This document shows positions 25,453-34,494 of a stretch of DNA of 64,000 nucleotides, piece after piece (position 1 is the first letter of the stretch; each line of letters starts with the position of its first letter). The translations under genes were made by a program, and so were the position numbers. The stretch lies in NCBI RefSeq assembly GCF_030816965.1, contig NZ_JAUSYQ010000002.1:4681001-4745000 (forward strand). Reading direction: 5' to 3'. The notes below the pieces were generated by a model. The model did not search any database. It saw nothing but the letters and a program-made list of their open reading frames with translations, and was not told the origin of the DNA. This DNA is from Streptomyces canus. GTDB taxonomy: Bacteria; Actinomycetota; Actinomycetes; Streptomycetales; Streptomycetaceae.

Positions 25453-25839
25453 GTGGTCGAGTACCGCATCGACCGGCGCTCCGGCGTCGCCACCTACGTG
25501 CAGATCGTCCAGCAGACCAAGCAGGCCCTACGACTGGGCCTGCTCGAACCAGGCGACAAGCTCCCCACCGCCCGCGAGGTCGTGGAGGCCACCGCCATCA
25601 ATCCGAACACCGTGCTCAAGGCATACCGCGAACTCGAGCGCGAGGGCCTGGTCGAGGCCCGCCGAGGCCTCGGCACCTTCGTCCGCAGGACGCTCGGCGC
25701 CCACACGGCCGACACGCCCCTGCGCGCCGAGCTCGACGACTGGGCGAAGCGCGCCCGGTCCGCGGGCCTCGGGCGCGAGGACGTCGACGCGTTCTTCACG
25801 GCCGTACTCGATGAGCACTTCCCGAAGGGGGACCAGTGA
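25453..25839 (+). CDS. GntR-family regulator, YtrA subfamily
   Basis: 128 residues, short as expected for YtrA-type GntR proteins. The winged-helix reads TYVQIVQQTKQALRLGLLEP, then KLPTAREVVEATAINPNTVL and LEREGLVEARRGLGTFVRR. The small C-terminal dimerisation tail ends DEHFPKGDQ. The start was taken at GTG 25453 (MVEYRIDRRSG), the usual family N-terminus; GTG 25441 lies inside the palindrome. The stop overlaps the next gene's GTG by 4 bases. YtrA-type regulators normally repress their own ABC-transporter operon, which fits the three genes that follow. Confidence 0.9.
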   Translation: MVEYRIDRRSGVATYVQIVQQTKQALRLGLLEPGDKLPTAREVVEATAINPNTVLKAYRELEREGLVEARRGLGTFVRRTLGAHTADTPLRAELDDWAKRARSAGLGREDVDAFFTAVLDEHFPKGDQ

Positions 25840-26750
25840 GTTCCACCAGCACCACCCCGGCCGTCGCCCTGGAGGCGTCCGGCCTGGGCAAGCGGTACGG
25901 CAGGCGGGCCGCCGCCCTCGACGGCTGCTCCTTCCGGCTGCCCACCGGCCGCATCAGCGCGCTGGTCGGCCCCAACGGCGCCGGAAAGTCCACCCTCCTG
26001 GCGATAGCCGCCGGCCTGCTGCACCACACCGCCGGCACGCTCACCGTCCTCGGCGGGGCGCCCGGCGAGGCCCGCGACCGGATCGCCTACCTCGCCCAGA
26101 ACAAGCCGCTGTACCCCCAGCTGACCATCGCCGAGACCCTGCGCATGGGCGCCGAGCTCAACCCGTCCCGCTGGGACGCCGCCCGCGCCGCCCGGATCGT
26201 CGAACAGGGCGACCTTGACCCGAAGTCCCGGATCCGCGGGCTCTCCGGCGGCCAGCGCACCCGGGTCGCGCTCGCCCTCGCCCTCGGCAAGCGGCCCGAC
26301 CTGATGCTCCTCGACGAGCCGATGGCCGACCTCGACCCGCTCGCCCGGCACGAGCTGATGGGCACCCTGATGGCGGACGCCGCCGAGCGCGGCACCACCG
26401 TGCTGATGTCCTCGCACATCGTCGCCGAGCTCGCCGACGCCTGCGACCACCTGCTGCTCCTGGGCGGCGGCCGGGTCCGGCTCGGCGGCGGCATCGACGA
26501 CCTGCTCGCCGCCCACACCCTGGTCACCGGCCGCGGCACACCCGCCGACCTGTCCCCGCACACGGTGATCGAGTCCCGTACCGCCGGCCGCGGTCTGACC
26601 GCCCTGATCCGCCGCAACGGTCCGGTCGGCGAGGGCTGGGCGACCGAGGAGCCCTCGCTGGAGGAACTGCTGCTCGCCCATCTCCGCGCCCCCGAGGCCC
26701 CGGCCCTGCTCACCCCGAGCACCACGGCACCCGAGGCGGTGTCCGCATGA
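25836..26750 (+). CDS. ABC transporter ATP-binding protein
   Basis: 304 residues. Walker A GPNGAGKSTLL, Q-loop LAQNKPLY, signature LSGGQRTRVALALALG, Walker B LMLLDEPMADLDP and H-loop MSSHIVAEL are all present. The ~80-residue C-terminal tail is typical of ABC-2 exporters. It is coupled to the YtrA-type regulator upstream and to a permease downstream by 4-base overlaps (GTGA, ATGA). In other Gram-positives such operons respond to cell-wall antibiotics; that extension is inference. Confidence 0.9.
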   Translation: MSSTSTTPAVALEASGLGKRYGRRAAALDGCSFRLPTGRISALVGPNGAGKSTLLAIAAGLLHHTAGTLTVLGGAPGEARDRIAYLAQNKPLYPQLTIAETLRMGAELNPSRWDAARAARIVEQGDLDPKSRIRGLSGGQRTRVALALALGKRPDLMLLDEPMADLDPLARHELMGTLMADAAERGTTVLMSSHIVAELADACDHLLLLGGGRVRLGGGIDDLLAAHTLVTGRGTPADLSPHTVIESRTAGRGLTALIRRNGPVGEGWATEEPSLEELLLAHLRAPEAPALLTPSTTAPEAVSA

Positions 26751-27676
26751 GCGCCGCCGTCCTCGAAGCGCCCCCCGCTTCCGCGCGCACACCGCGCGGC
26801 CTGGTCCGCACCGTCCTGCGCCTGCACCGCGGCGCCCTGTGGATCTGGCTCGCCTTCGTGACCGCCACCGCGGGCTTCCTGCTCTGGCTCCTCGGTCCCG
26901 GCGCCGAGCCCGCACAGCGGAAGCTCGCCGTCTACGGGTACGCCGGGCTGCTCATGGCCGACAGCCCCGCGACCGAGTTCAGCGACCTGTTCTACTACCC
27001 CGACACCCTGATCACCGTGGCCTCCTTCGCCATCGCCCTGTTCGCCGGCGGCCCGCTGATCGCCCGCGAACTGGAGAGCGGCACGGCACAGCTCGCCTGG
27101 ACCCAGTCGGTCTCCCCGGCACGCTGGCTCGCCACCGCGCTGGCCGTCCCCGCGGCCTTCATCGTCCTCGGCACCACCCTGCTGACCGTCCTGTACCAGC
27201 AGCTGTGGTCCACCCACAGCGACCTGCTCATCGCCGGCATCGCCCCCCGCTCCCTCTACTTCTCCCTCGGCCCGGCCACCGTCGCCGCACCACTGCTCGG
27301 TCTCGCCCTCGGCGCCCTGATCGGCCTCACCGCCCGCCGCACCCTGCCCGCCCTCGCCTTCAGCGGGTTCGCGTACTTCCTGGTCTACGCCTTCCGCGGC
27401 AACCACTGGCCCTTCCAGGGCCGCTACCAGCAGCCCGAGCTCAGCTCGCGCAGCCGGGCGATCACCTCCGCCGGCACCGAGATCCGCGACCCGGGCTGCT
27501 ACGTCGACAAGGCCTGCCTCGCGAAGCACGACGTCGTCCGTTTCACCCGCGAGTACCTGCCGTCCCCCGACTACTGGCCCCGCCAGCTCCTGGAGACCGG
27601 TGTCCTGCTCGCCCTCACCGCCGTGGCCGTCGCCCTCGCGTTCGGCATCCTGCGCAGGCGGGCAGCCACCGGATGA
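26747..27676 (+). CDS. ABC transporter permease (first of a pair)
   Basis: 309 residues with six hydrophobic helices (LWIWLAFVTATAGFLLWLLG, SFAIALFAGGPLIARELESG, LAVPAAFIVLGTTLLTVL). A long loop between helices 5 and 6 includes two Cys (DPGCYVDKACLAKHD). The motif GPLIARELESGTAQLAWTQS is repeated almost exactly in the next gene (GALIGRELESGTARLAWTQS), so the two permeases are paralogues and probably form a heterodimer on one ATPase. Confidence 0.85.
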   Translation: MSAAVLEAPPASARTPRGLVRTVLRLHRGALWIWLAFVTATAGFLLWLLGPGAEPAQRKLAVYGYAGLLMADSPATEFSDLFYYPDTLITVASFAIALFAGGPLIARELESGTAQLAWTQSVSPARWLATALAVPAAFIVLGTTLLTVLYQQLWSTHSDLLIAGIAPRSLYFSLGPATVAAPLLGLALGALIGLTARRTLPALAFSGFAYFLVYAFRGNHWPFQGRYQQPELSSRSRAITSAGTEIRDPGCYVDKACLAKHDVVRFTREYLPSPDYWPRQLLETGVLLALTAVAVALAFGILRRRAATG

Positions 27677-28500
27677 GCACCCCGACGCTCCACCGGCAGG
27701 GGCTCACCCGGACCGTGCTGCGGCTGCACCGCACGGCCCTGGTGGCGTGGGGCGTCTTCGTCCTCGCCTCCGTCGGCTACCTGGTCTGGCTGACCGAGGT
27801 CACCGCCGACTCGGTCCACGCGGCCCTGGCCGCCTGCCCCGACGACGGCCCGGGCCTGTGCGGTGTCGGGGCCTGGCGCGACTACACCGAGCCCATGGGC
27901 TGGATCAGTACGTTCATGTACTACAGCTTCTGGGCCGTGGCCGCCTGGGCGGGCGGCGCGCTGATCGGCCGTGAACTGGAGTCGGGCACCGCGCGACTGG
28001 CCTGGACGCAGTCCTGCACGCCCACCCGCTGGCTGGCCGTCAAGCTCGCCGTGCCCGCCGGGCTGATCGTCCTCGCCGGCGCCGTGTTCGTCCCCGTCTA
28101 CCGCTGGGCCTGGTCGGCGCACCGGGACCTGATGGGCGACGACTGGTCCTTCCCGGACGTGTTCGCCGCACGCGGCCCGGCCGTGGTGGCGTACGGCCTG
28201 TGCGCACTGGCGGTCGGCACGCTCGCCGCGCTGCTCCTACGACGCTCCCTGCCCGCCCTCGCGGTCGCGGTCACCGTGATGATCGTGCTCAACCAGTGTG
28301 TCGAGCGGTACCGCGAGGACTTCTGGCCGACGGCGGGCGGCGCCAAGGCGTCCGCCGGCCTGTGGCAGACCCGGAGCGGCGGCTACCACCCCGCGTCCCA
28401 CTTCTGGCCCCTGCACCTCGTCGAGACCGGCGTCGTCCTCACCGTCACCGCGCTCGCGACCACCGCCGCCTTCCGGGTACTGCGCCGCCGTACCGCCTGA
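27673..28500 (+). CDS. ABC transporter permease (second of a pair)
   Basis: 275 residues, paralogous to the preceding gene in length, helix order and the GRELESGTARLAWTQS motif. The start ATG overlaps the previous stop (ATGA). Upstream in-frame sequence is out of frame with the real permease and was discarded. Two Cys lie in the first loop (ALAACPDDGPGLCGVGAW). The operon ends here with a strong hairpin 6 bases after the stop. Confidence 0.85.
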   Translation: MSTPTLHRQGLTRTVLRLHRTALVAWGVFVLASVGYLVWLTEVTADSVHAALAACPDDGPGLCGVGAWRDYTEPMGWISTFMYYSFWAVAAWAGGALIGRELESGTARLAWTQSCTPTRWLAVKLAVPAGLIVLAGAVFVPVYRWAWSAHRDLMGDDWSFPDVFAARGPAVVAYGLCALAVGTLAALLLRRSLPALAVAVTVMIVLNQCVERYREDFWPTAGGAKASAGLWQTRSGGYHPASHFWPLHLVETGVVLTVTALATTAAFRVLRRRTA

Positions 28501-28505
28501 GAACG

Positions 28506-28555
28506 CCCCTGAACCGCACGTCCCCCGGCAGCGGGAAGGACGTGCGGTTCAGGGG
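28506..28555 (+). terminator. 17-bp perfect stem terminator after the YtrA-ABC operon
   Basis: Arms CCCCTGAACCGCACGTC (28506-28522) and GACGTGCGGTTCAGGGG (28539-28555) pair fully with a 16-base loop. There is no T-run, as usual in Streptomyces. Confidence 0.85.
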
Positions 28556-28776
28556 TGCGGACGCTCGGGAGCCGTCCTCCGATATCCCGAACGCCATGTC
28601 GCCGTAACCATTGGTTCAGACGGGCTTGCGACCCTCACCGAATGAAGCCCGCCGTGCCAGAGCCTTCGCCGCCACCCGAGGGATCCGCGGGGAACGGGGA
28701 CGCCCCGGTCGCCGTCGTGCTCCCGCTCGCCGCCTCCGACGCGCCCGTTTGGCTTCCGGCGCGGAAGAATGGGGTC

Positions 28777-31011
28777 ATGAGCCAGTCGAACACCCAGGCA
28801 GAGGTCCAGCACGTGCAGCCCTCCGTGGGCTCCATAGCCGCGCACCGCCCGCACACCGTGTCGGCCACCGTCTCCGATCTGGAGCCAGACCTCGACGCCG
28901 ATCTCGACGCGTACGAGGAGGTCCCGGTCGACGGGGCCGCCCAGCTCCCGCAGGGTCGTTTCCTCGACCGGGAGCGCAGCTGGCTCGCGTTCAACGAACG
29001 TGTCCTGGAACTCGCCGAGGACCCGAACACCCCCATGCTGGAGCGCGCGAACTTCCTCGCGATCTTCGCCAGCAACCTGGACGAGTTCTTCATGGTCCGG
29101 GTGGCCGGTCTGAAGCGCCGTATCGCCACCGGCGTCGCCACCCGCTCCGCCTCCGGCCTGCAGCCGCGCGAGGTCCTGGAGATGATCTGGGCCCGCTCCC
29201 GCGAGCTGATGGCCCGGCACGCCGCCTGCTACCACGAGGACGTCGCCCCCGCCCTGGCCGAAGAGGGCATCCACCTGGTCCGCTGGAGCGAACTCCAGGA
29301 GAAGGAGCAGGCCCGCCTCTTCACCCTGTTCCGGCACCAGATCTTCCCGGTCCTGACCCCCCTCGCGGTCGACCCGGCGCACCCCTTCCCGTACATCTCC
29401 GGCCTGTCGCTGAACCTGGCCGTGATCGTGCGCAACCCGGTCAACGGCAAGCGCCACTTCGCCCGGGTCAAGGTCCCGCCGCTGCTGTCCCGCTTCCTGG
29501 AGTCCTCCCCCGGCCGCTACGTCCCCATCGAGGACGTCATCGCGGCCCACCTGGAGGAGCTGTTCCCGGGCATGGAAGTGCTGGAGCACCACACCTTCCG
29601 GGTCACCCGCAACGAGGACCTGGAGGTCGAGGAGGACGACGCCGAGAACCTCCTCCAGGCCCTGGAGAAGGAGCTCATGCGGCGCCGCTTCGGCCCGCCG
29701 GTGCGCCTGGAGGTCGAGGAGTCCATCGACCGCGAGGTCCTCGACCTGCTGGTGCGCGAGCTGAAGATCTCCGAGGCGGAGGTCTACCCGCTCCCCGGCC
29801 CCCTCGACCTCACCGGCCTCTTCCGCATCGCGGGCCTCGACCGCCCCGAGCTGAAGTACCGCAAGTTCGTCGCCGGCGTCCACCGCGACCTGGCGGAGGT
29901 CGAATCGGCGTCCGCGCCCGACATCTTCGCTTCCCTGCGCGCCCGAGATGTCCTGCTGCACCACCCCTACGACTCCTTCTCGACCTCCGTCCAGGCCTTC
30001 CTCCAGCAGGCGGCCGACGACCCGGACGTCCTGGCCATCAAGCAGACCCTGTACCGCACGTCGGGCGACTCCCCGATCGTCGACGCCCTCATCGACGCCG
30101 CCGAGGCCGGCAAGCAGGTCCTCGTCCTGGTCGAGATCAAGGCCCGCTTCGACGAGCACGCCAACATCAAGTGGGCGCGCAAGCTGGAGGAGGCGGGCTG
30201 CCATGTCGTCTACGGTCTGGTCGGCCTGAAGACCCACTGCAAACTGTCCCTGGTGGTCCGTCAGGAGGGCGACACGCTCCGGCGGTACAGCCACGTCGGC
30301 ACCGGCAACTACCACCCGAAGACCGCACGGCTCTACGAGGACCTTGGCCTGCTCACCGCCGACCCGCAGGTGGGCGCGGACCTCTCCGACCTGTTCAACC
30401 GGCTGTCCGGCTACTCCCGTCGCGAGACCTACCGCCGACTCCTCGTGGCGCCCAAGTCCCTTCGCGACGGCCTCATTTCCCGCGTGAACAAGGAAGTCCA
30501 GCACCACCGCGCAGGGCGTCCCGCCTTCATCCGCATCAAGGTCAACTCCATGGTGGACGAGGCGCTCATCGACTCGCTCTACCGCGCGTCCCAGGCGGGT
30601 GTGCCGGTCGACGTCTGGGTGCGCGGCATCTGCGCGATCCGCCCCGGCGTCGCCGGCATGTCCGAGAACATCCGGGTCCGCTCGATCCTCGGCCGGTTCC
30701 TCGAACACTCCCGGGTCTTCGGCTTCGGCAACGGCGGCGAGCCCGAGATGTGGATCGGCAGCGCCGACATGATGCACCGCAACCTCGACCGCCGGATAGA
30801 GGCCCTGGTCCGGGTCACCGACCCGGCCCACCGGGCGGCCCTCAACCGGCTGCTGGAGACCGGCATGTCCGACACCACCGCGTCCTGGCATCTCGGCCCG
30901 GACGGCGAGTGGACCCGGCACGCCACGGATGCGGACGGCCAGCCCCTGCGCAACGTCCAGGAGATGCTCATAGACGCCCGGAGGCGCCGGCGTGGCACAG
31001 CAACACCTTGA
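28777..31011 (+). CDS. ppk: Polyphosphate kinase 1
   Basis: 744 residues from this ATG. The N-terminal domain includes [20 protein letters not shown]; the H-domain contains [20 protein letters not shown]. The catalytic core has the phospho-acceptor His in [19 protein letters not shown] and nucleotide-binding [20 protein letters not shown]. The C-terminus reads [20 protein letters not shown]. The enzyme makes polyphosphate from ATP reversibly. An in-frame ATG at 28642 would add 45 Pro/Ala-rich residues with no ribosome site, so I prefer [11 protein letters not shown]. In S. coelicolor ppk is PhoP-controlled; no clear PHO box is evident here, only a weak GGTTCAG near 28612. Confidence 0.93.
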   Translation: MSQSNTQAEVQHVQPSVGSIAAHRPHTVSATVSDLEPDLDADLDAYEEVPVDGAAQLPQGRFLDRERSWLAFNERVLELAEDPNTPMLERANFLAIFASNLDEFFMVRVAGLKRRIATGVATRSASGLQPREVLEMIWARSRELMARHAACYHEDVAPALAEEGIHLVRWSELQEKEQARLFTLFRHQIFPVLTPLAVDPAHPFPYISGLSLNLAVIVRNPVNGKRHFARVKVPPLLSRFLESSPGRYVPIEDVIAAHLEELFPGMEVLEHHTFRVTRNEDLEVEEDDAENLLQALEKELMRRRFGPPVRLEVEESIDREVLDLLVRELKISEAEVYPLPGPLDLTGLFRIAGLDRPELKYRKFVAGVHRDLAEVESASAPDIFASLRARDVLLHHPYDSFSTSVQAFLQQAADDPDVLAIKQTLYRTSGDSPIVDALIDAAEAGKQVLVLVEIKARFDEHANIKWARKLEEAGCHVVYGLVGLKTHCKLSLVVRQEGDTLRRYSHVGTGNYHPKTARLYEDLGLLTADPQVGADLSDLFNRLSGYSRRETYRRLLVAPKSLRDGLISRVNKEVQHHRAGRPAFIRIKVNSMVDEALIDSLYRASQAGVPVDVWVRGICAIRPGVAGMSENIRVRSILGRFLEHSRVFGFGNGGEPEMWIGSADMMHRNLDRRIEALVRVTDPAHRAALNRLLETGMSDTTASWHLGPDGEWTRHATDADGQPLRNVQEMLIDARRRRRGTATP

Positions 31012-32056
31012 ACCGACGGATCCGCTGGCCGGGCACGTCGGGATCACCGGGGACGCCCTCGCGGGCTACCTGCGGTCCCAGGCCACGCAGTTCCTCCGCG
31101 CCCTGCGCCAGCACCGGGAGTCCGGCGGTGCCTCGGCGGCGGGCGCGGAGGACCCCGTCGCCGCGGCCCGGGCCCTGCGCCGCTCGGTCCGCCGCATCAG
31201 CGCCAGCCTCCATACCTTCCGCCCGCTCCTGGACCCCGACTGGTCGGAGTCCCTCCGCCCCGAACTGGCCTGGCTGTCAGGGACCTTGGGCATGGAGCAC
31301 GCGTACGAGTCCCGTCTGGAACGCCTGTTGCTGGCCCTGCACAGGCTGTCGGGGGCGGTGTTTCCGACGCAGCCGGCGAGTGCCCCGGTGGTCACCGCCG
31401 GCTCCCCCGACCACCCGGTGCCCGCCCCGGACCGCGGCAACCTGACCGTGGGCGCCGCGAAAGCAGGCGCCCTCCTCGACCGCCGGCTCACCCTCGCCCG
31501 CACCCGAGCCCACAGCACCGCCCTCCAGGCCCTCGGCTCCTCCCGGTTCCACGCGGTCGCCGACAACATCGCCTTACTGGCAAGCGAAGTCCCCCTGACG
31601 AAAACAGCCGTCACCACCGACCTCCAGCCCATGGCCACCACGGCCCAGGAACGCCTCGAGGACGCGGTGACCTCCCTCCCCCTGGTCACCGCGGGCCATC
31701 CCTACAACGCCGAAGCCCTCATCCACGGCCTCTCCCCGGACCCCTCTCCCCACCCCCAGGACGCCCCCTGGCACCAGGTCCGCCTCCTCCTTCGCCTGCA
31801 CCGATACGCGCGGGAGGTCCTCTGCGGCGCCAACCCCCCGGTGGAGCTACGGCTCCTGACGGCAGGTGAGGCCCTGGACCGCCACCGCGACGCCTCGGAG
31901 GCCGCGGCCGCCGCCGCGGCAGCGGCCCGCACCCCCCGCATCGCCCCGGCCACCGCCTACGCCCTCGGCGTTCTGCACGCCGACCAGCGCCACGAGGTGG
32001 AGGCGGCCCGGTTCGCGTTCCAGCAGTGCTGGCAGAAACAGGCCGTCAGCACCTGA
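30992..32056 (+). CDS. CHAD domain protein (polyphosphate-binding)
   Basis: 354 residues, helical, rich in conserved His and Arg. The CHAD hallmark is visible at [20 protein letters not shown] and again at [17 protein letters not shown]. The domain binds polyphosphate granules in other organisms. The GTG start overlaps the 3' end of ppk by 20 bases, so it is co-translated with it. Codon 195 is a TTA leucine (31574-31576), rare in Streptomyces and dependent on the bldA tRNA. That would delay its synthesis to late growth even if ppk itself is made early. Confidence 0.88.
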   Translation: MAQQHLEPTDPLAGHVGITGDALAGYLRSQATQFLRALRQHRESGGASAAGAEDPVAAARALRRSVRRISASLHTFRPLLDPDWSESLRPELAWLSGTLGMEHAYESRLERLLLALHRLSGAVFPTQPASAPVVTAGSPDHPVPAPDRGNLTVGAAKAGALLDRRLTLARTRAHSTALQALGSSRFHAVADNIALLASEVPLTKTAVTTDLQPMATTAQERLEDAVTSLPLVTAGHPYNAEALIHGLSPDPSPHPQDAPWHQVRLLLRLHRYAREVLCGANPPVELRLLTAGEALDRHRDASEAAAAAAAAARTPRIAPATAYALGVLHADQRHEVEAARFAFQQCWQKQAVST

Positions 32057-32073
32057 AGGAGGCAGCGACTCCC

Positions 32074-32499
32074 GTGACCGAGACCCCGCAACCCCCCGTA
32101 CAGGCGGCCGGCTGCGTGCTGTGGCGCCGCTCCCCGATCGACGGCGAGCTGGAGGTCTGCCTGGTCCACAGGCCGAAATACGACGACTGGTCGCACCCCA
32201 AAGGCAAGCTGAAGCGCGGCGAGGACGCCCTCACCGGCGCGCTGCGCGAGGTGGAGGAGGAGACCGGGTACCGGGCCGCACCCGGCGTCCCGCTCTCCGC
32301 CGCGAAGTACTACGCCAACGGCCGCCCCAAGCAGGTCCGTTACTGGGCGGCCGAGGCCACCACCGGCGCCTTCGCTCCGAACGACGAGGTCGACCGCATC
32401 CTCTGGCTCTCCCCGGCGGCCGCGAGGAACCGGCTGACCCAGCCCCGGGACAGGTCACTCGTCGACGAGCTCCTGGTGCGGGTGCTCGAACGCACGTAG
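32074..32499 (+). CDS. NUDIX hydrolase (MutT family)
   Basis: 141 residues. The Nudix box runs from GKLKRGE to REVEEETGY with the canonical G-x5-E-x7-R-E-x2-E-E-x-G spacing. The GTG start follows AAGGAGG, 17 bases after the CHAD gene's stop. The N-terminal block AAGCVLWRR and YDDWSHPKGKL match MutT1-type enzymes that clean oxidised nucleotides or cleave diadenosine polyphosphates. Mycobacterial MutT1 also carries a phosphatase domain, absent here. The ppk-CHAD-Nudix order suggests a joint role in phosphoanhydride metabolism. Confidence 0.9.
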   Translation: MTETPQPPVQAAGCVLWRRSPIDGELEVCLVHRPKYDDWSHPKGKLKRGEDALTGALREVEEETGYRAAPGVPLSAAKYYANGRPKQVRYWAAEATTGAFAPNDEVDRILWLSPAAARNRLTQPRDRSLVDELLVRVLERT

Positions 32500-32518
32500 G
32501 GCCTTGCGGGGGCGGCTC

Positions 32519-32710
32519 TCAGACCGGTGCGTGCCCCTCCGCGTCCGCCCGTGCCTGGCTGCGGGCTCTGCGCGCCGGTCCGCGCCAGCCGCAGGTGCAC
32601 CGGGCCAGGCAGAAACGGCCTTGTTCGACCATCTGCGTGTGGTGGGCCGGTCGGTCGGAGGGAGGTGGGGGGATCCTGTCCTGCTGCGCCACGCCGACAA
32701 CGTTACCCAC
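32519..32710 (-). CDS. Small Cys/Trp protein (63 aa), function unknown
   Basis: The core GRFCLARCTCGWRGPARRAR has a C-x3-C-x-C-G-W-x-G-P arrangement that I have seen in other short Streptomyces proteins, without a named function. The C-terminal ARADAEGHAPV completes the pattern. It may bind a metal through the three Cys. The GTG start lacks a convincing ribosome site, and an internal ATG (MVEQGRF) is a shorter alternative. It lies convergent to the NUDIX gene and fills most of a gap otherwise empty of genes. Confidence 0.5.
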   Translation of the reverse strand: MGNVVGVAQQDRIPPPPSDRPAHHTQMVEQGRFCLARCTCGWRGPARRARSQARADAEGHAPV

Positions 32711-32813
32711 CGCGGGTAAAGGCCTGGTATGCGCGTGACGACCCCCTCCTGCCCGTCGTTAGGCGAAACGACAGGGGGTCCTTGACGGACGTATCGGCTG
32801 GGGGCAGGCGGCG

Positions 32814-33644
32814 ATGACGGAGCGGCAGCAGAGGCAGGCCGGCGGGTCGGTCGTCGTCGCGGCGGTGCTCATCGCCTGCGCCACCAGTTGCTCGGGCAGC
32901 GGCGCCACGCTCGACGACGCGCGCGCGGCCGACCCGGTCGGGACCCTGCGCCGGGCCGCCGACGCCCTTGAGGACGCGGGCAGTTCGAAGGCGAGCACGT
33001 CGATGGAGATGGCCACCGGCGGCACCCGGGTCACCATCCGCGGCGAGGGCGTGTACGACTACCGCGAGCGGCTCGGGCGGCTGAAGGTGATGCTGCCGCA
33101 GGACCCGGCCGGCACCAGCGAGCACCGGCCGATCACCGAACTCCTCGCCCCCGGCGCGCTGTTCATGAAGAACCGGGGCGCGGGGGTGCCCGCCGACAAA
33201 TGGGTGCGCGTCGACACCGCGACCCTCTCCGACGGCAACCTCGTCACCGGCGGGGCCACCGATCCGTTCGCCGCCGCCGAGGTGCTGCGCGGCACCAGGA
33301 CGGCGACGTACGTCGGCACGACCGAGCTCGCGGGGACCGAGGTGCGGCACTACCGGGGTACGGCGGACCTCGCCGCCGCGGCGAAGGGCGCCTCCGGCGC
33401 CAACCAGGGTGTCCTGGCAGCGGCGGCGAAAGGGTTCGCCACGGCCGCGGTGCCCTTCGACGTCTACCTCGACGACCAGGGCCGCATCCGCAAGATCCGC
33501 CACCGCTTCAGCTTCGTCAACAGCCGGCAGCAGGGCACCGTCGCGGTCGCCTCGACGACCCTCCTGTACGACTTCGGGATCGCCACGGACGTACGTCTGC
33601 CGGCCGCCCGGGACATCTACGCCGGCGAGATCTCCGAGGGGTGA
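32814..33644 (+). CDS. Putative lipoprotein (LppX/LprG-like)
   Basis: 276 residues. The N-terminus has a hydrophobic segment (SVVVAAVLIACATSC) ending in a lipobox-like ATSC, so the mature protein is probably lipid-anchored outside the membrane. The remainder looks like the LppX/LprAFG fold: SSKASTSMEMATGGTRVTIR, GEGVYDYRERLGRLKV, and a late VPFDVYLDDQGRIRKIRHRF. Those proteins carry lipids between membrane layers in mycobacteria. The match is structural in flavour and made by eye. The gene stands alone, with a short hairpin after it. Confidence 0.72.
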   Translation: MTERQQRQAGGSVVVAAVLIACATSCSGSGATLDDARAADPVGTLRRAADALEDAGSSKASTSMEMATGGTRVTIRGEGVYDYRERLGRLKVMLPQDPAGTSEHRPITELLAPGALFMKNRGAGVPADKWVRVDTATLSDGNLVTGGATDPFAAAEVLRGTRTATYVGTTELAGTEVRHYRGTADLAAAAKGASGANQGVLAAAAKGFATAAVPFDVYLDDQGRIRKIRHRFSFVNSRQQGTVAVASTTLLYDFGIATDVRLPAARDIYAGEISEG

Positions 33645-33652
33645 GCGGCCGT

Positions 33653-33677
33653 GACGGGCGTCAAGGACTAGCCCGTC
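33653..33677 (+). terminator. Hairpin after the lipoprotein gene
   Basis: Arms GACGGGC (33653-33659) and GCCCGTC (33671-33677) lie 9 bases beyond the stop codon. The stem is short, so this is a weak to moderate terminator. Confidence 0.5.
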
Positions 33678-33742
33678 CGTGCCATGCGCGGTGTGTATGC
33701 CGCTCCCTACTCTAGGAAGTCGGTAACGGCAGAGAAGAGGTG

Positions 33743-33919
33743 ATGCGCGTGGCTCCGGTCGGCGGTACGGCGGTGCAGGACCACGTGGCCCTCGCCGAGA
33801 TCGAACTGTGCGGAGAGCTGATCATCGCGGCGTCGGCCGCGGACGACCGGCTCAGCCTGGAGAGCATCGACGAGGTGCTGAAAGTGGCCGAAGAACGCGC
33901 GAGCGCCCCCGGCAAGTGA
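33743..33919 (+). CDS. Small conserved hypothetical protein (58 aa)
   Basis: The product reads VAPVGGTAVQDHVALAEIEL, CGELIIAASAADDR, LSLESIDEVLKVAEERASA and so on. It looks like a helical, acidic two-helix protein with one Cys and no export signal. GAAGAGG precedes the ATG; a GTG two codons later is also possible. Codon bias is normal. I recall similar short proteins in other streptomycetes but no function. Confidence 0.6.
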   Translation: MRVAPVGGTAVQDHVALAEIELCGELIIAASAADDRLSLESIDEVLKVAEERASAPGK

Positions 33920-33954
33920 GCCGGGGCGCCCGTCCCGTCGCAGGGAAGGCCGGT

Positions 33955-34293
33955 TCAGGTCCGCAGCAGCCGGCCGATGGCCTTCGTGGCCTCCTCGACC
34001 TTCGCGTCGATCTCGGCGCCGCCCTGGACGGCAGCGTCCGCGACGCAGTGCCGCAGGTGTTCCTCCAGGAGCTGCAGGGCGAAGGACTGCAGGGCCTTGG
34101 TGGAGGCGGAGACCTGCGTGAGTATGTCGATGCAGTAGATGTCCTCGTCGACCATCCGCTGCAGGCCACGGATCTGGCCCTCGATCCGCCGCAGGCGCTT
34201 GAGGTGTTCGTCCTTCTGCTTGTGGTAGCCGTGCGTGACGTTTTCGGCCACTGCCTCGGAGGGCGCCGGGGCGCCGGTGTCGGTCGTCGTCAT
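33955..34293 (-). CDS. csoR: CsoR-family copper-sensing repressor
   Basis: 112 residues, all helical. The copper ligands of CsoR are in place: Cys in DIYCIDILTQ, then His and Cys in EEHLRHCVADA. The conserved RRIEGQIRGLQRMV is present. Copper binding releases the repressor from its operator. The ATG at MTTTDTGAP follows GGAGGAC; a further upstream ATG would add nine residues. A matching operator lies 28 bases upstream. No copper efflux or chaperone gene adjoins it, so its main targets are elsewhere. Confidence 0.92.
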   Translation of the reverse strand: MTTTDTGAPAPSEAVAENVTHGYHKQKDEHLKRLRRIEGQIRGLQRMVDEDIYCIDILTQVSASTKALQSFALQLLEEHLRHCVADAAVQGGAEIDAKVEEATKAIGRLLRT

Positions 34294-34320
34294 CGCGTCC
34301 TCCACAACAAGGGGCATTCT

Positions 34321-34363
34321 TATACCCCTCCTGGGTATATCGTACCGAATTTTCCCGGGTATA
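34321..34363. promoter_or_regulatory. CsoR operator
   Basis: TATACCC (34321-34327) and GGGTATA (34333-34339) form an inverted repeat with a CTCCT centre, matching the consensus for CsoR. A second half-site GGGTATA follows at 34357-34363. The position before csoR implies autoregulation. Confidence 0.85.
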
Positions 34364-34494
34364 GGGCCTGCGGACGGCCCCCGTGCCAACCACTGTGCCT
34401 GATGGGCGACACTGGGGGACGGCCCCATTAGCCGTGGCCGGATGATGCACTTAGCATCAGCCTGACCGAAACCGATGCACCCCGAGGACCCCTT

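Noticed and set aside
28642..28776. Longer N-terminus of ppk
   Set aside because: The 45 additional residues are Pro/Ala-rich and the earlier ATG lacks any ribosome site, whereas typical family sequence begins after the second ATG.
28549..31047. 832-residue antisense ORF across ppk
   Set aside because: The opposite strand encodes a complete polyphosphate kinase with all catalytic motifs; the antisense frame is a composition artefact.
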